Positions 53,250 to 62,067 of a DNA stretch of 64,000 bases are shown here, in pieces; position 1 is the first letter of the stretch, and each line of letters opens with the position of its first letter. The notes beneath the pieces were generated by a model that was not told the DNA's origin, did not search any database, and saw only the letters and a program-made list of their open reading frames with translations. This stretch comes from Marivita sp041725935 (lineage in GTDB: Bacteria > Pseudomonadota > Alphaproteobacteria > Rhodobacterales > Rhodobacteraceae): assembly GCA_041725935.1 (NCBI GenBank), contig JBGRQD010000001.1:62001-126000 (forward strand). The letters are read 5' to 3'. A program made the translations under genes and the position numbers.

Positions 53250-53888
53250 ATGGCCGATAAAGACGCTTGGGAGCAGAGTAGAAAACCTAACGAGTGGGAG
53301 CGTAGGACTTCTAAACAAACAAAAAATTGGGCTGTATCCGCTGGGGGATCATTTGAGATCGGTTTAACTGGCTTTGGTGGCGCAAAAATCCTCTGGTTCC
53401 ATAATTTGGAAATAAATGAGAAACGCTGTTTTGTTATGATTTCAGCAGGACTTGGTGCGCGGCTCGGTGCCAAGTTCAAAGCCGGTGGAGCGCTCGATAC
53501 GCTGGATACTGTGGGACAACGCATTAAAATTATAACCGACGCGTGCGGTAATCCTATCAAAATGTCAACTCCGGAGGTTATAACAGTCCACAGCGCCTTT
53601 TCCTTTGCAGACTTGGATAAGTGCTTAATTGGGGGGCAGTCGATTGGCGCGGACCTAGGAGTTTCGTTGGGGGTCGAGGCTCTGTCGTTTTATAAGTGGA
53701 CCCGAATTCTCTTCTCATTACAATCTGAAAAAGTTGAGGCGATACTTGGACTTGGGATCAACCTCCGCTCATTTCACGGGGGCTTTTTGTTTTATCCACC
53801 AGAAATGACGGAGGCCGATGCGAAAAAAGCCCGCGCAAAGTACGACAGCGGCTTCAAGCCGGCGGGATCGTCAAACCAATGGTTGTGA
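53250..53888 (+). CDS. AT-rich orphan protein of unknown function
   Basis: 212 residues from the ATG at 53250, with GGAGG 7 bases upstream. The base and codon usage is markedly more AT-rich than every neighbour, including runs of T and A before the start. Gly-rich, beta-like stretches (VSAGGSFEIGLTGFGGAKI, AGLGARLGAKFKAGGA, IGADLGVSLGVEAL) alternate with charged ends. No signal or domain is recognised. The composition suggests recent acquisition. The 127-base upstream gap and 88-base downstream gap are also AT-rich. Confidence 0.7.
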   Translation: MADKDAWEQSRKPNEWERRTSKQTKNWAVSAGGSFEIGLTGFGGAKILWFHNLEINEKRCFVMISAGLGARLGAKFKAGGALDTLDTVGQRIKIITDACGNPIKMSTPEVITVHSAFSFADLDKCLIGGQSIGADLGVSLGVEALSFYKWTRILFSLQSEKVEAILGLGINLRSFHGGFLFYPPEMTEADAKKARAKYDSGFKPAGSSNQWL

Positions 53889-53976
53889 TCTCAAGGTTGT
53901 CAGCTGTGCTTGGCGGAGGCAGGAATATACTTATTGGAGACTTCATTAATTAGAGACTTCTCTGCTGCTATCTCAG

Positions 53977-56022
53977 TCACCCCCGCTTCCGACGCCGCAC
54001 CCGCCCCCCATCACTCCCATCCCCCTGCGTGTTGAACCCGACGACGGGCAGCGTCACCACCTTGCCCAGTTCCGGGAACGGGTCGGTGGCGTGGGGGATG
54101 GCGTTGGCGGCGACGAAATGCTCCTGAAAGCGCGGCTCGATGGCGGTTTCGACCTTGGTGATCTGGCGCACAGTGCGTTCGATCTCGGCCCGTGCGGCCA
54201 GATTGCAAAGCGCGATGCGCGCCCCGGTGCCGGCGGCGTTGCCCGCACTTGAGACCTTGTCGAGCGGCACGTCCGGGATCATCCCCAACACCATCGCGTG
54301 TTTCGCGCTGATATGCGCCCCAAACGCGCCTGCCAGCACCACGCGGTCCACCACGTCCACACCCATCTCGTCCATCAACAGCCGCGCGCCCGCGTAGAGC
54401 GCGGATTTGGCCAGCTGGATCGCGCGGATGTCGCCTTGGGTGACGGTGATGCGCGGCCCGCCCTCGGCTGTGGCGTCATGGATCAGGTAGGCGTTGGTGC
54501 GCCCTTCGGCAAAGCAACGGTCGGTCCCGGTCTGCGCCGCCGATCCGATCAGGCCCGAGGGGTCGAGCAGCCCCGCGATGCGCAACTCGGCCACCGCCTC
54601 GATGATGCCCGAGCCGCAGATGCCGGTGATGCCGGAGGCTGCGGTCTCGTCCCAGAAGCCGTCCTCGTCCGACCACTTGTCACAGCCGATGACGCGGAAG
54701 CGGGGATCCTTGGTGACGGGGTCAATGCGGATCGCCTCGATCGCACCGGGGGCGGCGCGCTGACCGGATGAGATCTGCGCGCCCTCGAACGCGGGTCCGG
54801 TGGGCGAGGAACAGGCCAGCACGCGGCTGGTGTTGCCCAGCAGGATCTCCGCATTGGTGCCCACATCGACGATCAGCACGAGGTCCTCGGATTTGCCCGG
54901 CTGTTCGGACAACGCGACAGCGGCGGCATCGGCCCCGACATGGCCCGCGATGCAGGGCAGCAGGTAGATCTGCGCCGATGCGGGCAGGGCGGTCAGGTCC
55001 AGATCGCGGGCGGTCAGGTTGAGATGGTTCGACGTGGCCAGCGCAAAGGGCGCCTGGCCCAGTTCGACAGGGTCAATACCCAGCAGCAGGTGGTGCATGA
55101 CCGGGTTGCAGACAAACACCGTCTCTAGAATGAGGCTGGTGGCGATGCCCGCTTCCTTGGCGATCTCCTCGGCCAGCACATTGATCGCGTCGCGCACCGC
55201 GCGGGTCATTTCTCGGTCGCCGCCGGGGTTCATCATGGCATAGGAGACACGGCTCATCAGGTCTTCGCCAAAGCGGATCTGCGGGTTCATGATGCCCGAG
55301 GACGCCACAACTTCGCCGGTGTCGAGATTGGTCAGGTGGGCGGCGACGGTGGTGGAGCCAAGGTCGATGGCCAACCCGTAAAGCCCGGTTTCATGCAGGC
55401 CGGGCCATGCGGCGATGATTTGGGGCGTGGCGTCATGCGCGGTCTTGTGCAGCGCCACGGTGATCGCCCATTTGCCCTTGCGCAGAATGGTTTGCAACGT
55501 TGTCAGGACCGGGAATTCGCAGGTGACAGCGGGGATCTCCCACTGGTCCTTGAGCGCACGGGCCACACGCTCCAGATCGCCGGTGGGCGTGTGCATGTCT
55601 GGCTCGTCGACTTCGATGTAGTAAAGGCGGGTGGCGGGGTCCATTTCGATCACGCGCGCACTGGCGGCCTTGCGCACGACCTGACGGTGAACCTGGCTCT
55701 CGGGTGGCACGTCGATCACGATGTCGCCCTGCACCTTGGTCTGGCAACCGAGGCGGCGGCCCTCTTTCAGTCCGCGCTTTTCGTCATACCGCGCCTCGAC
55801 CGCGTTCCACTCGGACAGCGCCCCGTCGCGGGCGGTCACGCCATGTTTGGAGAACTCGCCATAGCCTGGCGTGATCTGGCATTTCGAACAGATGCCGCGC
55901 CCGCCGCAGACAGAGTCGAGATCCACACCAAGTTGCCGTGCGGCGGTCAGCACCGGGGTGCCGACGGGAAACCGGCCACGTTTTCCGGAGGGGGTGAACA
56001 CAACAAGCGGGTCTTGGGACAT
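53977..56022 (-). CDS. RACo-like corrinoid-activation protein with 2Fe-2S domain (DUF4445)
   Basis: 681 residues. Residues 1-95 form a ferredoxin domain with cysteines at 39, 45, 48 and 93 (CGGRGICSKC motif). A linker follows, then an ASKHA-type ATPase region with GLYGLAIDLGSTTVAAHL, VLIVDVGTNAEILLG, ICGSGIIEAVAEL and VVLAGAFGAHISAKHAMVLGM. Such proteins reductively reactivate corrinoid methyl-carrier proteins using ATP. No corrinoid protein or methyltransferase is adjacent here. The ATG at 56022 is chosen over the longer frame because the ferredoxin domain begins there. Confidence 0.9.
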   Translation of the reverse strand: MSQDPLVVFTPSGKRGRFPVGTPVLTAARQLGVDLDSVCGGRGICSKCQITPGYGEFSKHGVTARDGALSEWNAVEARYDEKRGLKEGRRLGCQTKVQGDIVIDVPPESQVHRQVVRKAASARVIEMDPATRLYYIEVDEPDMHTPTGDLERVARALKDQWEIPAVTCEFPVLTTLQTILRKGKWAITVALHKTAHDATPQIIAAWPGLHETGLYGLAIDLGSTTVAAHLTNLDTGEVVASSGIMNPQIRFGEDLMSRVSYAMMNPGGDREMTRAVRDAINVLAEEIAKEAGIATSLILETVFVCNPVMHHLLLGIDPVELGQAPFALATSNHLNLTARDLDLTALPASAQIYLLPCIAGHVGADAAAVALSEQPGKSEDLVLIVDVGTNAEILLGNTSRVLACSSPTGPAFEGAQISSGQRAAPGAIEAIRIDPVTKDPRFRVIGCDKWSDEDGFWDETAASGITGICGSGIIEAVAELRIAGLLDPSGLIGSAAQTGTDRCFAEGRTNAYLIHDATAEGGPRITVTQGDIRAIQLAKSALYAGARLLMDEMGVDVVDRVVLAGAFGAHISAKHAMVLGMIPDVPLDKVSSAGNAAGTGARIALCNLAARAEIERTVRQITKVETAIEPRFQEHFVAANAIPHATDPFPELGKVVTLPVVGFNTQGDGSDGGRVRRRKRG

Positions 56023-56201
56023 GGGATTCTCTCTGATCACGGTTGTCGGGGACCATAGCGTTCCGCGCGTCGGGAAAAAGGTGATTTGCGTCATAATGTT
56101 TATGCAGAGCGGCATGGCTGCCGCGTTGACCGGTGCGCCGGGTCATGGCACCGTCTGCACGCGCAGATTTGGGCGCGTGTTCGGTATGAGTGGAGTGCAA
56201 T

Positions 56202-56672
56202 GTGAAACGGATTTTCCTGTTCTTTGTGACCCACGGGGTCGCTGTCGCAATCGGGTTTGCGCTCGGGGTCTACTTCCTGCCCATCCTGACCGCACCACCG
56301 TCGCCCGATGCGGCCACGCTGCAGGCCGAGGCAGCCGAGGCCCAGTTTACAACCGAATTGACCCGCGACCTGCGCGGCAGCGATCGGCTGCATTGGGGCG
56401 AGGGCACGATCAGCCTGTCCCAGGACATGATCATCCACGAAGGTGCGCTGTCGCCGGGGCCGGATTACAAGCTTTACCTGACCGACCGCTTTGTCGAACA
56501 CGAGGACGAGTTCGAGCCGATCAAGTCAGAGGCGGTGCTGATCGGGGATGTCAAAAGCTTTGGCGGGTTCCTGCTGAACGTACCCGAGGGTGTCGATGTG
56601 AGCGCCTATACCACGGTCGTGATCTGGTGCGAGGCATTCGGGGAATTCATCACCGCCGGGCTGTATCGCTGA
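56202..56672 (+). CDS. DM13-domain membrane-anchored protein
   Basis: 156 residues from a GTG at 56202 (GGAG 6 bases upstream; an ATG four codons earlier is possible). An N-terminal membrane anchor (residues 2-25) is followed by the DM13 domain: RGSDRLHWGEGTISLSQDMIIHEGALSPGPDYKLYL and VVIWCEAFGEFITAGLYR with its conserved Cys. DM13 is thought to bind haem or act in electron transfer. It is divergent from the RACo-like gene. Confidence 0.85.
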   Translation: MKRIFLFFVTHGVAVAIGFALGVYFLPILTAPPSPDAATLQAEAAEAQFTTELTRDLRGSDRLHWGEGTISLSQDMIIHEGALSPGPDYKLYLTDRFVEHEDEFEPIKSEAVLIGDVKSFGGFLLNVPEGVDVSAYTTVVIWCEAFGEFITAGLYR

Positions 56673-56683
56673 AACGCCCTGCG

Positions 56684-56709
56684 CCCCGCCACGGCATGCG
56701 TGGCAGGGG
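56684..56709 (+). terminator. Terminator after the DM13 gene
   Basis: CCCCGCCACG and CGTGGCAGGGG pair around GCATG with one bulged A, 11 bases past the stop. No T-run is present. Confidence 0.5.
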
Positions 56710-56982
56710 ACAGGGGAGTGTTTCGGTCATGGAAGCGGCGCCGCCCCTTGGGCCTGACACTGCTCTTTTGCTGCAAAGCCGGTGGCTTTGGACCTGTACC
56801 CCCGATGTGGGGGCCTTGTGAGACCGGTCTCTCATGGTCGGCCCCGGTTGGGGCGTCAGAGAGCGTTGTCAGTTCACGTGTCGCGGCATGGGAGTGACCC
56901 TTCCCGCTCAAAAGCTTTTGTGCGGCGGAAATTGCGGCAGAGGTGTTAAGGATTTCGAAAGCCTGCGTGCGATGGGGCGGGC
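56710..56982. other. Structured spacer without a supported gene
   Basis: The spacer contains hairpin-forming stretches: CCCCCGATGTGGGGG near 56800, the 12-base palindrome GAGACCGGTCTC near 56820 and GCCCCGGTTGGGGC near 56842. Open frames on both strands lack ribosome sites and protein patterns. An unrecognised small RNA is possible. Confidence 0.35.
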
Positions 56983-57002
56983 AAGCCCGGTCGACCGGGC
57001 TT
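56983..57002 (-). terminator. Hairpin overlapping the CoA-transferase stop codon
   Basis: AAGCCCGG TCGA CCGGGCTT is a perfect 8-bp hairpin whose last bases include the stop codon of the gene ending at 57001. Confidence 0.6.
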
Positions 57003-58152
57003 AGCCCTTGTCCTCCAGCCAGCGCAGGATTTCGCCGCGATCACCGTCCAGATCGGGGGCGGCGGGGCGCACGGTCGGGTCACCCAGACCGCTCATCTTG
57101 ATCGGGTTGCCCGCCGCCTTGAAGGCCGGGCGTCCGTTGCGGTCGAGCACATCCACCACCATGTTGCGCGCCACGATCTGCGGGTCGCGCATGACCTGTG
57201 CCACGTCCTGAATCGGCCCACTGGGAATACCGGCCGCGGCCAGTTTGGCGATCCAGTGTGCCCGCGTCTTGTCGAGCGTCACCGCCTCGATCAACCGCTT
57301 GAGCAGGCGGGTGTTCTCGACCCGTGCAGGGTTGGTGGCAAAGCGCGGATCGTCCGACAGCGGCAGGTTCAGCGCCACACACAGCTTTTCGAACAGCACG
57401 TCGTTGCCGGCGGCGATCACGAAGAGGCCATCCGAAGCGTGGAAGGTCTCGAACGGGGCAATCGACGGATGCCGCGCGCCGGTCGGCACGGGCGCAGTGC
57501 CGGTCACCGCGGTGATGGCAATGGCGTGCTCGAGGATCGCCAGCTGCGCGTCGAGCATCGCCACATCCACCTTGCGGCCCGTGCCGGTGCGTTCGCGGTC
57601 CATCAGCGCGGCCAGCACACCCTGCGACAGGTACATGCCCGCCACGATGTCTCCGATCGACGCGCCCACGCGCACTGGTTCGCGGCCCTTTTCGCCGGTG
57701 ATCGACATGACGCCGCCGCGCCCTTGCACCACCATGTCATAGGCCGGGCGTTTGGCGTCGGGACCGGTATGGCCAAAGCCCGACACCGCGCCGTAGATCA
57801 GGCGCGGATACATCGCGTGCAGGTCGTCCCAGCCGTAGCCCAGCCGTTCCATCACGCCGGGGCGGTAGTTTTCGAGGATCACATCGGCGCGGGGCAAGAG
57901 CCGTTCAAAGATGGCCCGGTCGGTGTCGGCTTTGAGGTCCAGCGCGATGGATTTCTTGCCGTGGTTGATGGCGGCGAAATAGGCGGATTTGCCCTTGGCA
58001 AAGGGTGGAAAGGCGCGAGTGTCGTCGCCGCTGCCGGGGCGTTCGACCTTGATCACATGCGCCCCCAGATCGGCCAGCGTCATGGAGCAGAACGGCCCCG
58101 CGAGCACATGGGTGAGATCGAGGATCGTGATGCCTGCAAGAGGTTTTGTCAT
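57001..58152 (-). CDS. CaiB/BaiF-family CoA-transferase (class III)
   Basis: 383 residues. The N-terminal LAGITILDLTHVLAGPFCSMTLADLGAHVIKVERPG contains the family core, and the catalytic Asp lies in AYDMVVQGRGGVMSITG. GRKVDVAMLDAQLAILEHA marks the second domain. It moves CoA between organic acids; the substrates are unknown because no pathway genes adjoin. It is followed downstream only by a hairpin. Confidence 0.92.
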   Translation of the reverse strand: MTKPLAGITILDLTHVLAGPFCSMTLADLGAHVIKVERPGSGDDTRAFPPFAKGKSAYFAAINHGKKSIALDLKADTDRAIFERLLPRADVILENYRPGVMERLGYGWDDLHAMYPRLIYGAVSGFGHTGPDAKRPAYDMVVQGRGGVMSITGEKGREPVRVGASIGDIVAGMYLSQGVLAALMDRERTGTGRKVDVAMLDAQLAILEHAIAITAVTGTAPVPTGARHPSIAPFETFHASDGLFVIAAGNDVLFEKLCVALNLPLSDDPRFATNPARVENTRLLKRLIEAVTLDKTRAHWIAKLAAAGIPSGPIQDVAQVMRDPQIVARNMVVDVLDRNGRPAFKAAGNPIKMSGLGDPTVRPAAPDLDGDRGEILRWLEDKG

Positions 58153-58256
58153 TTTGCCCTGCCGAGTCGGTTTTTGTTGATTGAACGCAGCCCACCGCCC
58201 AAGTGCAACACGCGCGTGACAGGCCGGCGGAAATCGGCAGGGCGCGCGGTGCGCCG

Positions 58257-59216
58257 CTATCTGCCTTGCTGGTCCTTGGCGTGAAAGATGAAGCCCAGAA
58301 GGTTCATCAGAACCTGCGCCGCAAGGATCGAGGTCGATCCGGTCGCGTCGTAATCCGGAGCCACCTCGACAAGGTCGATGCCCACGATCTTGTGGCGCCG
58401 CGCCACGTGCTGCAGCAGTTCAAGCACGTCGTAATAGAGAAACCCGCCATGGCTCGGCGTGCCGGTGCCCGGCGCGATCGAAGGGCAGAAGGCGTCGATG
58501 TCGATGGTGATGTAAACCGGCGCGCCCAGCGGCAGGCGATGCGCCACGCCTTCAGGGCCAAGGTCGCGGGCCTGCCGCACCGACAGGATGTCGGAGCCGC
58601 GCGCCCGTGCGTCCTCGTAGCCTTCACGGGCGGTGGAGCTGACATTACGGATGCCCACCTGTGTCATCCCGCTGACCCAAGATTTCTCGGAGGCGCGGCG
58701 CATCGGGTTGCCATGCCCGTTGCGAACGCCGTGGCGTTCGTCGACGAAATCCAGATGCGCGTCGATCTGCAGGATGTGGAACGGATCCGCCCCCTCGAAG
58801 GCGTCAATGCAGGGAATGTTGATTGAATGATCTCCGCCGATCACCACGGGCAACACGCCAGCCTTCCGGATCGCCTCGACGCCTTTGCGGATATTGGCAT
58901 GGCTTTGCGCAGTATCGGTGTGCACGATATCGGCATCTCCCAGATCGACGATGCGCGTGTTGGCAAGGTAGGTCACGTCGTCCTCGTGGTCATATGCGCC
59001 GGCATGACCAAAGCTGAACAGCGTCGAGGCCTCGCGCACGCCGCGGGGACCGAACCGGGCGCCCGCCCGCCATTGCGTGCCCGCATCGAACGGCGCGCCA
59101 AGGATGGCCACATCGGCGTCGATGGCGCTCCAGTCCGGTTGGTAGGGGCTGCGGGCAAAGGTGCAAATGCCGGTAAAGGGCAGGTTGAGGCGGCCTGCGT
59201 CGTATCCATGGGACAT
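58257..59216 (-). CDS. speB: Agmatinase/ureohydrolase
   Basis: 319 residues from the ATG at 59216. Manganese-ligand motifs are GGDHSINIPC, QIDAHLDFVDE and YITIDIDAFCPSIAPGTGTP. The usual Asp-Pro after the second metal Asp pair is Cys-Pro here. Ureohydrolases of this group release urea from agmatine or guanidino acids; the substrate cannot be fixed from sequence. It is divergent from guaB, 137 bases away. Confidence 0.87.
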   Translation of the reverse strand: MSHGYDAGRLNLPFTGICTFARSPYQPDWSAIDADVAILGAPFDAGTQWRAGARFGPRGVREASTLFSFGHAGAYDHEDDVTYLANTRIVDLGDADIVHTDTAQSHANIRKGVEAIRKAGVLPVVIGGDHSINIPCIDAFEGADPFHILQIDAHLDFVDERHGVRNGHGNPMRRASEKSWVSGMTQVGIRNVSSTAREGYEDARARGSDILSVRQARDLGPEGVAHRLPLGAPVYITIDIDAFCPSIAPGTGTPSHGGFLYYDVLELLQHVARRHKIVGIDLVEVAPDYDATGSTSILAAQVLMNLLGFIFHAKDQQGR

Positions 59217-59353
59217 GGGTGTCGCTCCTGTTTGATCGCGGCCAGACTGCGGCAGCGCCACGCAGGGGTAAAGGGCGGATTGGGGCTTTCCCCCAAGGGC
59301 AACCCGTGAAATAGGGACGTGCCTAACGATGCTGTCCGTGGAAAGGGATTCCG

Positions 59354-60802
59354 ATGGAGATTCGCGAGGCTCTCACCTTTGATGATGTTCTGCTTGTGCC
59401 GGGAGCGTCCTCGGTCCTGCCGTCGACCGCAGACACACGGACATGGGTCACGAAACGCATCGCGTTGAACATTCCGCTGCTCAGCTCGGCGATGGACACG
59501 GTGACCGAAGGGCGCATGGCGATCACCATGGCGCAGGCGGGCGGGATCGGCGTCATCCACAAGAACCTGACCGTCGAACAGCAGGCCCGCGAAGTGCGCC
59601 GCGTGAAACGGTTCGAGTCCGGCATTGTCTACAGCCCGGTCACCCTGCGTGCAGACCAGACGCTGGCCGATGCAAAGGCTTTGATCGAACGCTACAATTT
59701 CACCGGCTTTCCAGTGGTCGACGAGCAGGGCCGCGTGGTGGGCATCGTCACAAACCGCGACATGCGCTTTGCCACTTCCGACGATACGCCGGTCAGCGTG
59801 ATGATGACCTCAAAGGATTTGGCGATCCTGCGCGAACCTGCCGACCGCGAAGAGGCCATCAGTCTCATGAAATCGCGCCGCATCGAAAAGCTGCTGGTGG
59901 TGGATGGCAAAGACAAGCTCACCGGTCTTCTGACGCTCAAGGACACGCAGCAGGCGGTGCTGAACCCGACGGCCTGCAAGGACGATCTTGGCCGGTTGCG
60001 CGTTGCCGCCGCCACCTCGGTGGGCGATGCCGGGTTTGAGCGTACGCAGGAACTGGTCGCGGCCGGGGTGGATATCGTGGTGATCGACACCGCCCACGGC
60101 CACAGCCAGGGGGTGATCGACGCGGTGATCCGCGCCAAGAGCCTGTCGAACGAGGTGCAGGTGATTGCGGGCAACGTCGCCACCGCCGACGCCACCCGTG
60201 CATTGATCGATGCTGGTGCCGATGCGGTCAAGGTCGGCATCGGCCCGGGGTCGATCTGCACCACGCGCATGGTGGCAGGCGTCGGCGTGCCGCAGCTCAC
60301 CGCCATCATGGATTGCGTCAAGGCGGCGGGTGACATCCCGATCATCGCGGACGGCGGCATCAAGTTTTCGGGTGATTTTGCCAAGGCCATCGCGGCGGGT
60401 GCGTCCTGCGCCATGGTGGGCAGCATGATCGCCGGAACAGACGAGTCCCCGGGCGAAGTGATCCTGTACCAAGGCCGCAGCTTCAAAGCCTATCGCGGCA
60501 TGGGGTCGATCGGCGCAATGGCGCGTGGCTCGGCGGATCGCTATTTCCAAAAGGACGCGGCCAGCGACAAGCTGGTCCCCGAAGGCATTGAGGGGCAGGT
60601 GCCCTACAAGGGCTCGGCGGGCACGGTGTTGCACCAGTTGGTCGGCGGCCTGCGCGCGGCCATGGGCTATACGGGGTGCGCGACAGTTGAAGAGATGCGG
60701 AACAACTGCAAGTTCGTCAAGATCACCGGCGCGGGCCTCAAGGAAAGCCATGTGCATGACGTGCAGATCACCCGCGAGTCGCCGAATTACCGCCTTGGCT
60801 GA
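59354..60802 (+). CDS. guaB: Inosine-5'-monophosphate dehydrogenase
   Basis: 482 residues. It makes XMP from IMP, the committed step to GMP. The catalytic Cys lies in GIGPGSICTTRMVAGVG (near 300). A CBS pair inserts at about 95-205. Active-site flap residues KGSAG and GSIGAMARGSADRYFQ follow. Length is normal. rsmB follows after 18 bases. Confidence 0.97.
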   Translation: MEIREALTFDDVLLVPGASSVLPSTADTRTWVTKRIALNIPLLSSAMDTVTEGRMAITMAQAGGIGVIHKNLTVEQQAREVRRVKRFESGIVYSPVTLRADQTLADAKALIERYNFTGFPVVDEQGRVVGIVTNRDMRFATSDDTPVSVMMTSKDLAILREPADREEAISLMKSRRIEKLLVVDGKDKLTGLLTLKDTQQAVLNPTACKDDLGRLRVAAATSVGDAGFERTQELVAAGVDIVVIDTAHGHSQGVIDAVIRAKSLSNEVQVIAGNVATADATRALIDAGADAVKVGIGPGSICTTRMVAGVGVPQLTAIMDCVKAAGDIPIIADGGIKFSGDFAKAIAAGASCAMVGSMIAGTDESPGEVILYQGRSFKAYRGMGSIGAMARGSADRYFQKDAASDKLVPEGIEGQVPYKGSAGTVLHQLVGGLRAAMGYTGCATVEEMRNNCKFVKITGAGLKESHVHDVQITRESPNYRLG

Positions 60803-60820
60803 TCGCGAAAGCCTGCCTGC

Positions 60821-61972
60821 ATGACACCTGCCGCACGATGGGCCGCCGCCGCCACCGTTCTCGACCAGATCGAAGCCGGGGAACCGGCGGAAAAGGCGCT
60901 GACCACCTGGGCGCGCAAATCGCGCTTTGCCGGGTCCAAGGACCGTGCGGCGATCCGCGACCATGTCTATGACATCCTGCGCTGCTGGCGCAGCACGGCG
61001 GCGCTTGGTGGCGGGACAACGGGGCGCGCCCGCGTGCTGGGCAGGTTGCGTCAGACCGGGCAGGACCCTGCGACCGTGTTCATTGGTGAAGGCTACGCGC
61101 TGGACCCCGTGTCAGACGAGGAACGCGCGGCGGGCCGCGTACCAAAAGGGGCAGAGGCTCTGGACCTTTCAGACTGGATACACGACATATTTGTCAATGA
61201 CTTGTCGAATGACGCTGAGGCGACAGCCGAGGCCTTGCGCCACCGCGCGCAGGTGTTTCTGCGGGTCAACCTGCTGTCCACCGACCGCGACAGCGCGCAG
61301 GCCGCGTTGCAGGCCGAAGGGGTGGAGACCGCTCCACATCCTGTGTCGGACACCGCGCTCGAAGTCACCGAAGGCGCGCGGCGCGTGTCCCAGACCGAGG
61401 CGTTCCGCACCGGCATGGTCGAGTTGCAGGACGTGGCGAGCCAGGCGGTGGTCGATGCGCTACCCCTCAAGGACGGCATGCGCTGCCTTGACTATTGCGC
61501 GGGTGGTGGCGGCAAGACGCTTGCGCTGGCTGCCCGCCTGCGTGGCCCGGTCGAGGCGCATGACAGTGACCCGCGCCGCATGTCCGATCTGCCCGACCGT
61601 GCACTGCGTGCCGGGGCGTCGGTGCGGATCGTGGATCGCCCGAAAGCACCGTATGATATTGTGCTCTGCGACGTGCCCTGTTCCGGCAGCGGGTCGTGGC
61701 GCCGCGCTCCAGAGGGCAAATGGCGGCTGACGCCCGACCGTCTTGCGGCGCTGAACCAGACGCAATCGGGTATCCTCGATCGCGTCGCCGGTCTGGTGGG
61801 GTCAGGCGGTGTGCTGGCCTACGCGACCTGCTCGGTTCTGAGGTCCGAGAACGAGGCCCAGATCGACGCATTCCTGTCGCGCCACCCCAGTTGGGTTTGC
61901 ACGCAGCAAACGCGGTTCGGGCTGGATCAGGGGGGCGATGGCTTCTTCGTGGCAGCCTTGACGCGATCATGA
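60821..61972 (+). CDS. rsmB: RsmB-type RNA (cytosine-5) methyltransferase
   Basis: 383 residues. The SAM-binding start is CLDYCAGGGGKTLALAARL and the two catalytic cysteines lie in LCDVPCSGSGSWRR and LAYATCSVL. The N-terminal NusB-like helical region is present (AARWAAAATVLDQIEAGEPAEKAL). It probably methylates 16S rRNA C967, though other NOP/Sun family targets are possible. It shares an operon with guaB. Confidence 0.88.
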   Translation: MTPAARWAAAATVLDQIEAGEPAEKALTTWARKSRFAGSKDRAAIRDHVYDILRCWRSTAALGGGTTGRARVLGRLRQTGQDPATVFIGEGYALDPVSDEERAAGRVPKGAEALDLSDWIHDIFVNDLSNDAEATAEALRHRAQVFLRVNLLSTDRDSAQAALQAEGVETAPHPVSDTALEVTEGARRVSQTEAFRTGMVELQDVASQAVVDALPLKDGMRCLDYCAGGGGKTLALAARLRGPVEAHDSDPRRMSDLPDRALRAGASVRIVDRPKAPYDIVLCDVPCSGSGSWRRAPEGKWRLTPDRLAALNQTQSGILDRVAGLVGSGGVLAYATCSVLRSENEAQIDAFLSRHPSWVCTQQTRFGLDQGGDGFFVAALTRS

Positions 61973-62003
61973 ATTCAAAATACAATTTAAGAGTGTGTCC
62001 TTG

Positions 62004-62018
62004 TTAAGCCTCGCTTAA
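62004..62018 (+). promoter_or_regulatory. CtrA-type box upstream of cckA
   Basis: TTAAGCCTCGCTTAA is an exact TTAA-N7-TTAA box ending 50 bases before the cckA ATG. A TCTTAT hexamer at 62030 could be a -10 element with the box over the -35, the usual arrangement at CtrA-activated promoters. Confidence 0.65.
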
Positions 62019-62067
62019 GTCTCATGCGGTCTTATGCCGGGACTGTTTTGTTCCTGGGACCGCCTTG

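Noticed and set aside
56700..56897. 65-codon ORF after the DM13 gene
   Set aside because: There is no ribosome site, the composition is odd, and it runs through several hairpins. I left it as non-coding.
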